Below are positions 39,133-48,031 of a stretch of 64,000 nucleotides of DNA, piece after piece. Source of the stretch: Thalassospiraceae bacterium LMO-JJ14 (GTDB taxonomy: Bacteria; Pseudomonadota; Alphaproteobacteria; Rhodospirillales; Casp-alpha2); assembly GCA_021555105.2 (NCBI GenBank), contig CP134604.1:3572501-3636500 (forward strand), written 5' to 3'. Both the position numbers and the translations under genes were made by a program. How positions within the stretch are numbered: position 1 is the first letter of the stretch; every line of letters begins with the position of its first letter. Below the pieces are notes generated by a model. That model was not told where the DNA came from, ran no database searches, and worked only from the letters and a program-made list of their open reading frames with translations.

Positions 39133-40069
39133 ACAGATATCCATATCGCGAAGGCGTGCCCTCACCATCCTCGCGGGCAGCGTTTACGCACTGCTTGGCG
39201 GATCATCGCGACGTGAAGACTTGTATGAATGGCGCGGAACGGCACTGGGCGCTGATGCACGGATTGTTCTCGCGCATGCCGACCGGCAGTTTGCAGACCA
39301 GACGCTTGGCGATGTCTTCCGGGAAATAGAACGGCTGGAGAATATTTTCAGTCTGTTCCGTTCCCGCTCCGCGCTCAGCAAACTGAATCAAACCGGCATG
39401 CTCCGTTCGGCACCGTTGGAACTGATCCACCTGGTGCGTCGCGCTCAGGCGATGGCTGCCATCACGGACGGCGCTTTCGACATTACCGTGCAACCCCTTT
39501 GGGAACTCTATGCCGCACATTTTCGTGCATACCCAGATGACACCGCAGGCCCGTCCATGCATGAGATCGATGCTGTCCGAAGAAGGGTCGGTTCGCACCT
39601 TGTCCGCATCGAAGGAGGCGACATCCACCTCGCGCCCGGAACGCGGCTGACGTTCAACGGTATTGCGCAGGGCTACATCACCGATCGGATCACGGCGTTA
39701 TTGAAATCACGCGGCTGGAACAACGTTCTGATCGACGCCGGAGAGATCAGAGGGCTAGGTATGCATCCCGACGGACGACCCTGGCGCATTGCCATGGCGA
39801 ACGGCATCGAGACCCTGCTCGCGGATTGCGCCATGTCCACTTCGGAGAGCGCCGGCACACGCTTCACGGCATTGGCACCGCAGCATCATTTATTTGATCC
39901 CCGCTCCGGTCTTTGCGCACCCGCCGACACGGCAATCAGCATTACCGCACGTTACGCAACCGATGCAGACGCTTTGTCGACGGCCCTTTTCGTCGCTCCG
40001 TCCGAGATGCATCGAAGAATACTTGCCCGGGTTCCGGGCGCACGCATTGTCACCGCCCGAAAGGTCTGA
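39125..40069 (+). CDS. nirX: NirX/NosX, ApbE-type FAD:protein FMN transferase
   Basis: A 314-residue ApbE-family protein that attaches FMN to the threonine of NirI/NosR. SRRRALTILAGS at the N terminus is a twin-arginine export signal. DGAFDITVQPLWELY and FNGIAQGYITDRITALL are family motifs for FAD binding, and SESAGTRF with HLFDPRSG completes the site. It overlaps nirI by 8 bases and ends 1 base before nnrS, so nirI, nirX and nnrS form one operon, as nirIX does in Paracoccus. Confidence 0.9.
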   Translation: MAEQISISRRRALTILAGSVYALLGGSSRREDLYEWRGTALGADARIVLAHADRQFADQTLGDVFREIERLENIFSLFRSRSALSKLNQTGMLRSAPLELIHLVRRAQAMAAITDGAFDITVQPLWELYAAHFRAYPDDTAGPSMHEIDAVRRRVGSHLVRIEGGDIHLAPGTRLTFNGIAQGYITDRITALLKSRGWNNVLIDAGEIRGLGMHPDGRPWRIAMANGIETLLADCAMSTSESAGTRFTALAPQHHLFDPRSGLCAPADTAISITARYATDADALSTALFVAPSEMHRRILARVPGARIVTARKV

Positions 40070-40070
40070 A

Positions 40071-41270
40071 ATGAAAGCAAAGTTCGACGTCTTCTTCTCA
40101 TATGGTTTCAGGCCGTTCTTTCTGGGCTGCGCAATTTACGGCGCGTTCGTAATGGCAGCCTTCATGATCTGGATCGGCGTGCATCATGCCGGCGGACTCT
40201 TCGTTCGTCTGCCGATGTCCATCTCGCCCTTTCTTTGGCATGCCCATGAAATGCTGTTCGGTTTCGCCATGGCCGCGGTCGCCGGATTTCTGCTCACTGC
40301 GGTGCCAAGCTGGACCGGCACGCATGCCGTTCACGGCAAGCCGCTTTTTATACTGTTCCTGTTTTGGCTGTGCGGACGGATCGGCGTCGGATTTTCCGCT
40401 TCCTTGCCGGTATGGCTTGCGGCAACGATGGATCTCATCTTCATTCCTGCGCTGGGGATTCTTGTCATCGGCGCACTCAGCAAAGGCTGGTCGAAACGGA
40501 ATCTGATCTTCGTCCCGCTGCTGGCCGGTTTTTTCATCTCCAACCTGCTCTTTCATCTTGAACTGTTGGACGTCGTCGACAACGGCATCGATATGGGGCT
40601 CCGCTTGAGTGTGGGCCTGTTGGCTTTACTGATCAGCATTATCGGCGGACGAGTAACCCCCGCTTTCACGACGAACGCGCTACGCCGCATGGGAGAGCAG
40701 AAGCTGCCGGTCAACCATGTGCCGTTGAATGTGCTCGGCATTCTTCTCGTTGCAAGTTTTGCGATTACCGATACCGTCGCACCGGAAGCACAGATAACCG
40801 GGTGGCTGGCCGCAGCAGCGGCAGTTGTGAATGCCGCACGCCTTGCCGGATGGCGCGGCCTGAAGACTTTTTCAGATCCGCTGGTCGCAGTGCTGCATAT
40901 TGGTTTTGCCTGGCTTTCCATCGGTCTTGGCCTGAAAGCCTGGGCCATCCTTGGAGACGGCCTTTCCCCCGAAACAGCCTTGCATGCCCTTACCGCAGGT
41001 GCCGCGGGCACGATGATCCTGGCGGTGATGAGCCGTGCGTCGCTCGGGCACACAGGCCGGCCACTTGTCGCTTCACGGGTAACAGTCGCCGTATATACTC
41101 TGATCACGATGACGACCGTTATCCGCGTCGTCATCCCGCCCGTCTTTCCCGAATTTTATAATGAAGGCATGATCGTTGCCGGTATCGGTTGGATCGCTGC
41201 GTTTACGCTGTTCGCCATCCATTACTGGACGGTCCTGACCGGCCCGCGTCTCGGCGGCAGGGATGCATGA
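40071..41270 (+). CDS. nnrS: NnrS family heme-copper membrane protein
   Basis: A 399-residue polytopic membrane protein of the NnrS family. Family features are the start FFSYGFRPFFLG, FLWHAHEMLFGFAMAAVAGFL, GRVTPAFTTNAL and SRASLGHTGR, which contain conserved histidines. It has about twelve hydrophobic segments. NnrS occurs in denitrifiers, contains heme and copper in Rhodobacter, and protects against nitrosative stress. The ATG at 40071 lies 1 base after the nirX stop. It converges on the Dnr-type regulator with a 6-base gap. Confidence 0.93.
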   Translation: MKAKFDVFFSYGFRPFFLGCAIYGAFVMAAFMIWIGVHHAGGLFVRLPMSISPFLWHAHEMLFGFAMAAVAGFLLTAVPSWTGTHAVHGKPLFILFLFWLCGRIGVGFSASLPVWLAATMDLIFIPALGILVIGALSKGWSKRNLIFVPLLAGFFISNLLFHLELLDVVDNGIDMGLRLSVGLLALLISIIGGRVTPAFTTNALRRMGEQKLPVNHVPLNVLGILLVASFAITDTVAPEAQITGWLAAAAAVVNAARLAGWRGLKTFSDPLVAVLHIGFAWLSIGLGLKAWAILGDGLSPETALHALTAGAAGTMILAVMSRASLGHTGRPLVASRVTVAVYTLITMTTVIRVVIPPVFPEFYNEGMIVAGIGWIAAFTLFAIHYWTVLTGPRLGGRDA

Positions 41271-41276
41271 AACCCC

Positions 41277-41981
41277 TCAGGCGACGGTGCGCTCGAATTC
41301 CTGCTCGTCGACCGGGCAATATTCGCGAAGGCATTGCACATCTTCGACAAACACCTGGTTTGCATCTGTCGTGACGCCATACTCACGGAGCTTGTTCAAA
41401 AGCCGGGACAGACTCTCCGGTTGCACGCCAAGGCGGGCGGCAATCAGGTTTTTGTCATAAGGCAGTGTGATCACGCACGGCCCTTCGGTGGCATGGCAGC
41501 GGCGCAACAGAAATTCCACCAGACGCTGGCTGGCGGAACGAGTCTTCAGCCGCTCGACTTCGTAAACCAAACGATGAAGATGACGAGACATCGACGCCAG
41601 CATATTCATCGCCGTATGCGGATGTTTTTCGACGAGTGCCGCAAATTTTTTCGATTCAATCCCGACAAGGCGTGCGTCTTCGACAACTTCTGCACTTGCC
41701 GGAAAACCGACGCCGATAAACGCGGCCGCTTCAGCAAACATATCGCCCCTGCTGAAGATCCCGAGGATCGCCTGATCGCCGTTCGCTGTGTCGCGATAAA
41801 TTTTCACCCACCCATCAAGAATGACAAAAAAGCATTCCGCAGGATCACCGCGTTGGAACAACACCCGCCCCTTCGGAAAGGTGCGAACATACGCACCCTG
41901 AATAATCATATTGAAAAGTTCATCGTCCAGCCCCGAGAACAGTGGCTGCGCGCGTACAATCCTGATGCTTTCTTCGTCCAT
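41277..41981 (-). CDS. Crp/Fnr family regulator, Dnr/NNR type
   Basis: A 234-residue protein with an N-terminal cyclic-nucleotide-binding-like domain (residues 12-125) and a C-terminal helix-turn-helix. NLIAARLGVQPESLSRLLNK carries E189-x2-S192-R193, the residues that read TTGA-type half sites in FNR relatives. There is no N-terminal cysteine cluster, so it is not an oxygen-sensing FNR. Dnr and NNR respond to NO, probably through heme. The ATG at 41981 is used because the codons before it lack similarity. It lies between nnrS and the NO-reductase operon and is the natural candidate to bind the three FNR/NNR boxes in this window. Confidence 0.88.
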   Translation of the reverse strand: MDEESIRIVRAQPLFSGLDDELFNMIIQGAYVRTFPKGRVLFQRGDPAECFFVILDGWVKIYRDTANGDQAILGIFSRGDMFAEAAAFIGVGFPASAEVVEDARLVGIESKKFAALVEKHPHTAMNMLASMSRHLHRLVYEVERLKTRSASQRLVEFLLRRCHATEGPCVITLPYDKNLIAARLGVQPESLSRLLNKLREYGVTTDANQVFVEDVQCLREYCPVDEQEFERTVA

Positions 41982-42073
41982 GCGACACTCTTGCTGCCAG
42001 GCACCTTGCACCTAGAGCAACCCCCGATAATTAGATGCCTTCCCTCGCGCGAAATAGTATTCCAAAAGTCTGA

Positions 42074-42469
42074 TTAACCCAACAGGCGATGCAGGCGGGC
42101 ATCTTTTGTCTTGAAATGTTCCACGAACCAGTTCTCCAGACGGGGTCCCAACTCATTCGTGATGCCGTCATACCCGCCGGTCGTGTACTGATCCATGATA
42201 TCGCGGATGTCGTCGAGCAGTCTTTCATGATCGTCCTTGTGGATCTGATACTGGTCGTAACCCTGGGACTTCATGATACGTTCTTCCAGCGCGAAATGGC
42301 TGGAAATCCGGGCATAGATTTCGCCAAGGAAAGCCTCAAAGTCGGTGCGGGAGGAATCCCGCTGTAATGCCGCATGGGCGTCATTGATCAGCTTCACAAG
42401 TTCCCTGTGCTCATAATCGACAGCTTCGATTCCCGTGCAGAATTCTTCGCGCCATTCAACCAATGCCAT
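42074..42469 (-). CDS. Bacteriohemerythrin
   Basis: A 131-residue single-domain hemerythrin with a complete diiron site: H21, H58, E62, H77, H81, H118 and D123 (DYEHREL, SHFALEERIM, HKDDHERL, EHFKTKD). It binds O2 and possibly NO reversibly in the cytoplasm. The ATG at 42469 has GGAGGGTAACGTC before it. It is the last gene of the NO-reductase operon, 4 bases after the unknown 175-residue gene. That position points to NO or O2 handling for the reductase. Confidence 0.92.
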   Translation of the reverse strand: MALVEWREEFCTGIEAVDYEHRELVKLINDAHAALQRDSSRTDFEAFLGEIYARISSHFALEERIMKSQGYDQYQIHKDDHERLLDDIRDIMDQYTTGGYDGITNELGPRLENWFVEHFKTKDARLHRLLG

Positions 42470-42473
42470 GACG

Positions 42474-43001
42474 TTACCCTCCGCCGTCGGACATGACGAA
42501 ACCGCCGTTTCCGGGATCAAAATCAATCGCCAGGATCTGTCCGGCCTGCAGTGCAATGGTGCGGTGCGCCTGATAATCCCATCCGTCGCTACGGGTTGTG
42601 TTGCGCAGTTTCAGCAGCACCTCGTGCCGCCCCGCCGGGACGTCGAACTTCTCGTACATATGCGATGGCCCGTCGCCCCGCAGCCCCGACGGCGGCAGGG
42701 ACTGCTGAAAAACGGTCTTGCCGTCCAGTTCAAAGTAGACCACCACGTCGACCCGTTCGCGCGAACACAACTGTGCCTTTCTCATGTTCGCCGCCAACGC
42801 GCCCAGTTCCGCCGCAGTCCGGTCCCGGCAACCGCCCTTGGGCTTGCCGCCGTGCGCGAAACTGAATTTGATCTGCGCTTCTCCTTCGGCGATCGGCAGA
42901 TATGCAGGCGCCTGGGAAAAATAACCGAGTATCAAGGCAAACCCCGCATAGACACAGGCTTGCAGTAAATATCTGATGGGCGCGGCGAATACCTTATTCA
43001 T
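42474..43001 (-). CDS. Membrane-anchored protein of unknown function
   Basis: A 175-residue protein that I do not recognise. Residues 10-30 (YLLQACVYAGFALILGYF) form one membrane anchor or uncleaved signal. The rest, about 140 residues, appears periplasmic, with two cysteines (in GGCRDRT and AQLCSRER) and beta-rich segments such as DVVVYFELDGKTVF and AGRHEVLLKLRNTT. The start overlaps the cytochrome b fusion gene by 4 bases (ATGA), and the hemerythrin gene follows after 4 bases. It is thus firmly inside the NO-reductase operon. It could be an assembly factor or an extra subunit; this is a guess from position only. Confidence 0.75.
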   Translation of the reverse strand: MNKVFAAPIRYLLQACVYAGFALILGYFSQAPAYLPIAEGEAQIKFSFAHGGKPKGGCRDRTAAELGALAANMRKAQLCSRERVDVVVYFELDGKTVFQQSLPPSGLRGDGPSHMYEKFDVPAGRHEVLLKLRNTTRSDGWDYQAHRTIALQAGQILAIDFDPGNGGFVMSDGGG

Positions 43002-44593
43002 GGCCTCACCTCATCTGTGCCGGATACACGGACATTCGAGGCGGCCTCGTCTGCCAGTTCCTGCAGGCCGGAAGAAGCCATTGCTTTGTTCAAGCCCGCC
43101 TGAAATCCGTCAAGGCCGTGCAGCGCGTCTTTCCACTCGGTTGGTGCCATCCACAACCTCAACAATCGTTCCCGCGGCACCCTTTTACGCAAATGCGGAT
43201 CACGTCGCCCCTCGAAGCGGTCTTCGCTCCAGTCCGGTCCAAGACGGTATTGGCACTCGCCGAAACGGCAACCGGCAATCGCCACACCATCGGCCAGCCC
43301 TTTAGAGAGAATGTAATCGATATATGACGGCGGCAGCATACCGACACACGGCAAATCAATCGCCGCGCGGTTCTCTCCTGCCAGTTTCTTGGTCTTGATG
43401 CCGTGTTCGCAACCGATCACCAGCACCCGGTTATCGCCATTCATCTTGGCCGAGGCGGCATGAATTTTGTCACGCAGCGCGGCTGCAGTCAGTTCGGGAA
43501 GATCGATACCCGGCACCAGATCGCTACGGCGGCGAAACGGCATGGCCGTTGGACAGGCCCCAACGCAAATACCGCAACTCACACAGACATCTGCATCGAC
43601 AACGGCCTGCCTGTCGAACGGCAGACCATCGGTACGCGGCATCATCATAATCGCACCGAATGGGCAGTCGCTGGCGCAACGCGTACAACCGTTGCAATTC
43701 CCAAGATCGACAACAGCCGCTGCCAGCTTGCGGCGCGGCGGCAGCCACGGCATCGCCATCAAGGCAAACGTCACACCAAAGGAAATCACCCAAAGCGTTG
43801 CCGCACCCCATTCATCGATCAGCGGAAAGGCAAAGAGATAATACCAGTCGAGGTTCAATACCTGCGGCACACGGTCCAGATCCGCAGGCGCATGACTGAC
43901 CGCCGGGAAGACGAAGGACAAGCCGACCAGCATGGCGAAGGTGCCGACGGACAGACCTCGGGCCGGTTTCCAGCGTGCGTAGGCGACCCTTTGCAGATGG
44001 ATCCACATGACCAGAAGCAGAATCAAGGGCAATGCGATATGCAGAAAAATCAGCAGCGTGAAGAACCTGTCATCAAGACTTTCGTGCTGCATGAAATTCC
44101 TGGCTATCGGCTCGCCGAAGATCGGCAGCCAGTCGAGCCATTCTGCGGATCCGATGGCGATGTATTGTGCCAATTGGTCCCACACCAGCCAGTAGCCGGT
44201 GATGCCTGCCGCGATGACAAGCCATGTCATCGGGACACCGCTGATCCACGAAAAGAAACGCGGGCCGCGGTAGTGATCGAATGCGAATTCGCGGATCATG
44301 TGCAGAACCATCATGATCACAAGGGCATCGGACGCGTATCGGTGTAGCGAGCGCATCACGCCGCCGAGATACCATTGTTCATGCGTCAGTTGCTCCACCG
44401 AATCATAGGCTTCGGTCAGTCCAGTATCGAAAAAGGCATAGACATAAAATCCGGATACGGCGACGATCCAGAAATAGAAAAAGCCCAGACCGCCAAGGGC
44501 ATACATGGGATTCCATTTGACGCCGAAGACCTTGTCGAACCAGCCCTCAAGCCACATGAAGCCCCATCGCAATAATGCCTGGATCTGTTTCAA
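42998..44593 (-). CDS. Cytochrome b - 2[4Fe-4S] ferredoxin - FlpD/MvhD fusion protein
   Basis: A 531-residue fusion. Residues about 30-285 are a cytochrome b6/bc1-type N-terminal domain with four heme-ligand histidines in two 14-residue-spaced pairs (H84/H98 and H185/H199), which should hold two b hemes. Residues 300-347 are a double ferredoxin (C300, C303, C306, C310 and C337, C340, C343, C347). Residues 388-460 match the FlpD/MvhD delta-subunit family, with C395, C416, C442 and C447 for a [2Fe-2S] centre. It probably exchanges electrons between the quinone pool and a soluble or membrane partner. The start is a TTG at 44593 behind GGAAGAG. It sits between sco and the unknown gene in the NO-reductase operon. 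Confidence 0.85.
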   Translation of the reverse strand: MKQIQALLRWGFMWLEGWFDKVFGVKWNPMYALGGLGFFYFWIVAVSGFYVYAFFDTGLTEAYDSVEQLTHEQWYLGGVMRSLHRYASDALVIMMVLHMIREFAFDHYRGPRFFSWISGVPMTWLVIAAGITGYWLVWDQLAQYIAIGSAEWLDWLPIFGEPIARNFMQHESLDDRFFTLLIFLHIALPLILLLVMWIHLQRVAYARWKPARGLSVGTFAMLVGLSFVFPAVSHAPADLDRVPQVLNLDWYYLFAFPLIDEWGAATLWVISFGVTFALMAMPWLPPRRKLAAAVVDLGNCNGCTRCASDCPFGAIMMMPRTDGLPFDRQAVVDADVCVSCGICVGACPTAMPFRRRSDLVPGIDLPELTAAALRDKIHAASAKMNGDNRVLVIGCEHGIKTKKLAGENRAAIDLPCVGMLPPSYIDYILSKGLADGVAIAGCRFGECQYRLGPDWSEDRFEGRRDPHLRKRVPRERLLRLWMAPTEWKDALHGLDGFQAGLNKAMASSGLQELADEAASNVRVSGTDEVRP

Positions 44594-44616
44594 TTCTACT
44601 CTTCCGTATTATCAGG

Positions 44617-45435
44617 TTATGCGTGGCGGGTTGATCTTCGATGCGCCAACCAGGAACGCACCAGAACAACAGCTACGCCGCCCAGACTGAGCGCACCCAA
44701 TGCCGTTGCTATGAAAATCGAGTAATCGAACTTGTACTTGCCGCTTGCCGGGTCATAGAGGGTACAGAATAGCCGGACCCGGTTGATCAGCCCTTCAATG
44801 CTGGTCATTTCAATCCGTCCGCCATATGTCAGCTGCTTCAGCGGCTCGACCAGTAAAGGGGGCTTGAAATCGGCACCGTAAATATGCCGGTACACTTTCC
44901 CGTCCGTATCGATCACTGTTGTTTGCGACAAGTGATCGAAACCCTGAGGGGACGGATTAAAGGAAAACCCCAGATCGCGCGAGAGCGCGTCTATGCTGGC
45001 GGCATCGGCACTCAGAAAATGCCAACCTTTGACATTGATGCCATGTGATGCGGCGTAAGAGCGCATGCGGTTCGGGGAATCGTTACGGGCATCGAAACCG
45101 ATGGTGACGATTTGGAAGCTATCCGCGCCCAATGCGTCGCGGGCAACGCTTACAGCGTCAGCAAGTGCTTCCGATACCATCGGGCATATATCGGCACACC
45201 CCGTATAGACCAGACTGATCACCAGTGGCTTGTCCATGTATTCTTCTAGGGTCACGGGCTGATTACGCGTGTCGGTGAATCGATAGCTGCCGATTATATT
45301 GCCGAGTGATGCTTGCGACGCCTCAAGAGCCTTGGCGCGGTCGAATGAAACGCCCGCATCGGCATGCGTCAGCGAAATCAGGGCTGAACCGAAAGCAACC
45401 GCCAGCCCTGTCAGCAAGGACCTAAAGCGAGGCAA
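44617..45435 (-). CDS. SCO1/SenC family copper chaperone
   Basis: A 272-residue thioredoxin-fold protein with the copper ligands C80-x3-C84 (TGCADICP) and H168 (FDHLSQT). It has an N-terminal signal segment and an extra C-terminal membrane helix (about 237-257). Sco proteins deliver copper to the CuA site of subunit II, which fits the CuA subunit encoded four genes upstream in the same operon. The start is a TTG at 45435 inside the end of ctaB, with GGAGGG upstream. Most Sco proteins have only the N-terminal anchor, so the C-terminal helix is slightly unusual. Confidence 0.9.
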   Translation of the reverse strand: MPRFRSLLTGLAVAFGSALISLTHADAGVSFDRAKALEASQASLGNIIGSYRFTDTRNQPVTLEEYMDKPLVISLVYTGCADICPMVSEALADAVSVARDALGADSFQIVTIGFDARNDSPNRMRSYAASHGINVKGWHFLSADAASIDALSRDLGFSFNPSPQGFDHLSQTTVIDTDGKVYRHIYGADFKPPLLVEPLKQLTYGGRIEMTSIEGLINRVRLFCTLYDPASGKYKFDYSIFIATALGALSLGGVAVVLVRSWLAHRRSTRHA

Positions 45436-46294
45436 TTAGCCCACCCTCCAGCATAGCGCCCACAAGCACGAGAATGAGCTGCGCCAGCGACGCAAAGAAA
45501 GTCTGCATTGCCGTCGCCGGCCGCGGATCGCATACAAAGAGCCAGTTCCTGTACAAGAAGAAACCGCCGCCAAGCATCGCCGGCAGCATATAGACCGGGC
45601 CGTACCCGAAAAGCCCCGGCAACAAGGAGATTGCCACCAGAACAATGGTATGTGCGAAAATCACACGCGCGCCACGGCGCATGCCGAGGACTACGGGCAA
45701 CATCGGAACCCCGGCGGAGGCATAGTCTTTTTCCAGCGCCGCCGCCAAAGACCAGAAATGCGGCGGAGTCCACAGGAACAGGACCATGGCCAGGATCATC
45801 GGCACCGGCCCCGGGATAGGTGCGACGGCAGCCGAACCTGCCAAGACGGCAAAAGTCCCGGACAGCCCGCCGATGACGATGTTCCACGGCGTTCTGCGTT
45901 TCAGCCAGACTGTATAAACGACCCCGTAAAATATGGCCCCCAGGAACAGGTAGAACCCGACAAGCGGATTTAACACCAGACCCGCCACGGTCACCGAGCC
46001 GGCCAGTAGAAGGAGGATACCGAGATACCAGCCCGGGCCGGATTTATAGCGTCCGGTCACAAACGGACGGCGCCGGGTCCGTACCATCTGCGCATCAAGA
46101 TCGGCTTCAATCAGCTGATTGAATGCACCCGCAGCGGCACTGGCGCCGAGCGCCGTCAGGCCGAGGACCGTGATCTGCCAGATCGGCAGACTGATCCCCG
46201 GGGTCACGGCGACACCAGCCATGGCACTCAGCGCAATCGCGAAGCCGATCCTGATCTTGAACAGGCCATACAACTCTTTAACCGTTGCGTGCAT
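45422..46294 (-). CDS. ctaB: Protoheme IX farnesyltransferase (heme O synthase)
   Basis: A 290-residue UbiA-family membrane protein that converts heme b to heme O. The prenyl-diphosphate binding site reads N59-QLI-E63-ADL-D67-AQMVRTRRRP, with E in place of the common first D. The second site region is FLWTPPHFWSLA. The ATG at 46294 is chosen because GGAGG lies 8 bases upstream; an in-frame TTG at 46315 has no such site. Its position between the heme-copper subunit I and sco indicates that the enzyme of this operon uses heme O or A. No ctaA (heme A synthase) is in the window. Confidence 0.93.
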   Translation of the reverse strand: MHATVKELYGLFKIRIGFAIALSAMAGVAVTPGISLPIWQITVLGLTALGASAAAGAFNQLIEADLDAQMVRTRRRPFVTGRYKSGPGWYLGILLLLAGSVTVAGLVLNPLVGFYLFLGAIFYGVVYTVWLKRRTPWNIVIGGLSGTFAVLAGSAAVAPIPGPVPMILAMVLFLWTPPHFWSLAAALEKDYASAGVPMLPVVLGMRRGARVIFAHTIVLVAISLLPGLFGYGPVYMLPAMLGGGFFLYRNWLFVCDPRPATAMQTFFASLAQLILVLVGAMLEGGLIASL

Positions 46295-46321
46295 CGCTAT
46301 GCCCTCCTTGCCCAACCGCCG

Positions 46322-48019
46322 TTAACTGAGCGGCCACACTTCGGACAGGAACTTCCAGTTGATGTAGTAGTAGAGAACGAAGCTGACGAAGAAGACCGAC
46401 ACCAGCGTGATCGTTCCGGGCAGCTTCAATGTCGCCGCGCTGCCATGTGACGCGACAACAGCACCGCCGCCCTGGAACACGACCGGCGACGCCTTGCAGG
46501 CTGCCTCATCGCGCTCTTTGCCGAACAGCACCGAGCCGACGACGATGACAATGTACATGACCCCGCCGACTGTCGCGATGACACCGAAAATCCCGTTCAG
46601 CCCCATCATCAGGAACGCTGATGGCGGATAATCAAAGCTGAGTGCGGCATCAGAGAATGTCATGTCCCAGTGGCGACGCGCCACCCCGAGCGTCCCCGCC
46701 CCCATCATGAACATCGACAGACCAAACGCGCCGATCCCGAACAGGTACGGCTGCCATTTGCACCAACCCTTAAGGATCAACTCGCGACGGAAGATCAGCG
46801 GCACGACCAGATAAGTCACTGCCATGAAGGCAAGGGTCGTACCTGCCGCAACCGTACCATGGAAGTGCCCGGTCACATAGAGCGTGTTGTGCATCAGCAG
46901 GTTCAGCTGCTCGGTCCCCAGCACGACACCGGAAATACCACCGATGAACCCGAACATCACCAACGACAGGAACATCCCGGAAAACGCCGGGTTGCCCCAG
47001 GGTGCATTCCGCAACCACCCGAAGACGCCCTGGGTAAAGCCGTTACGGCGCTGTGCCGCCTCAATCGCGCCCGGCACGCTCATGCCGTGGATCATGCTCG
47101 CCAGTACGGCGAGATAGATCGCATAGGACGTATTGAAGACCTTGAATTCGGAACTGATCCCGGGATCCGTCAACAGATGGTGCGCCGAGGCGATCGGCAG
47201 GAACGCGATATAGAGCAAAAATGCGCCCCGGCTGACCTTTTCACTCAGCGGCTTGGAGCCGATGGTCAGCGCCGCAATGGCGTACCAGATGGAGACGTGT
47301 GCCGCGACATTCATTTGTTGCGACGAATGGCCTAACCCCCACCAGACGAGCCTGTAGGTGAGAGAGTCGATATCCCCGATCAGCCCCAGCGACCACAGGA
47401 ACGTCGGCACCAGAATGATGGCCCCGGATGCGATCGTATAGACCGCGATGATCGCCGCCGCGACGGCGCCGAAGGTAACCAGCGGGATCGATCCCTCATA
47501 GGTCTTTTCCTGCTGGGCAACGACCAATGTGCCGAAGAACACGAACACCGCGATCAGCGCACCGACCGCAAACAGGATCAGCCCTAGATAAAAATGCGGT
47601 GCCGCTTTCATAGGCACGTACGAAGTGAACATAACGCTGGACTCGCCTTGCAGCACGGCGACATTGGCCATCAATGCGCCGACCAGCATGAGAACGAATG
47701 CCGCCCAGGCAAATCTAGGCGTTGCCAGGCGGCAATTCAGAAGGATCGCCGAGGCAAAATATAGAATCGCAACCTCGAAGAAAATGACCCAGAACACCAG
47801 AATGTCGGCGCCGTGCCCGGTCAATGCCAGATAGAAAAGATCGGCCGGCAGAATGTGTATCGCCGGCCAGCGCGTCAGCGCCACCAGCAAACCGAACAGC
47901 CCGCCGATCGCCAAAAACACGATTGCCACAACGGCGTTCGCCTTGATCAGCAGTTCCGCATCCCGGCAAACCTTAAGACCGGTCTCCGGACAAACCCTGT
48001 GCGCGAATGTCATAGCCAT
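46322..48019 (-). CDS. Heme-copper oxidoreductase subunit I lacking the active-site tyrosine (probable eNOR-type NO reductase)
   Basis: A 565-residue membrane protein with about 14 helices. Low-spin heme ligands are H69 (LTGHGADILVFW) and H387. The high-spin heme ligand is H385 (HNTLYVTGHFHGTVAAG), and the CuB ligands are H231, H280 and H281. Oxygen reductases of types A and B have H-P-x-V-Y after the first CuB histidine; here the sequence is GHSSQQMN, so Q235 stands where the cross-linked tyrosine should be. Loss of this tyrosine is a hallmark of NO reductases derived from oxidases. cNOR/qNOR glutamates and their overall sequence are not present. The CuA subunit, the nirS context and the absence of norCB favour an eNOR-like NO reductase. 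The ATG at 48019 follows GGAGGGGGCGGAC. Confidence 0.8.
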   Translation of the reverse strand: MAMTFAHRVCPETGLKVCRDAELLIKANAVVAIVFLAIGGLFGLLVALTRWPAIHILPADLFYLALTGHGADILVFWVIFFEVAILYFASAILLNCRLATPRFAWAAFVLMLVGALMANVAVLQGESSVMFTSYVPMKAAPHFYLGLILFAVGALIAVFVFFGTLVVAQQEKTYEGSIPLVTFGAVAAAIIAVYTIASGAIILVPTFLWSLGLIGDIDSLTYRLVWWGLGHSSQQMNVAAHVSIWYAIAALTIGSKPLSEKVSRGAFLLYIAFLPIASAHHLLTDPGISSEFKVFNTSYAIYLAVLASMIHGMSVPGAIEAAQRRNGFTQGVFGWLRNAPWGNPAFSGMFLSLVMFGFIGGISGVVLGTEQLNLLMHNTLYVTGHFHGTVAAGTTLAFMAVTYLVVPLIFRRELILKGWCKWQPYLFGIGAFGLSMFMMGAGTLGVARRHWDMTFSDAALSFDYPPSAFLMMGLNGIFGVIATVGGVMYIVIVVGSVLFGKERDEAACKASPVVFQGGGAVVASHGSAATLKLPGTITLVSVFFVSFVLYYYINWKFLSEVWPLS

Positions 48020-48031
48020 GTCCGCCCCCTC

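Noticed and set aside
37063-40069. nosR and nosX as names for the flavin/iron-sulfur protein and ApbE protein
   Set aside because: The families are shared, but no nosZ, nosD or nosF genes are present and nirS is divergent, so NirI/NirX is the better name.
42006-42020. TTGCACCTAGAGCAA upstream of the Dnr-type gene as an NnrR box
   Set aside because: The TTG and CAA ends are nine bases apart instead of eight, so the half sites would be on the wrong helical phase.
46322-48019. Reading subunit I as a cbb3- or aa3-type cytochrome oxidase
   Set aside because: There is no CcoO/CcoP neighbour, the H-P-E-V-Y/H-P-V-V-Y motif is replaced by H-S-S-Q-Q, and the operon sits in a nirS cluster. It is also not cNOR/qNOR, as the sequence around CuB differs and a CuA subunit replaces NorC.
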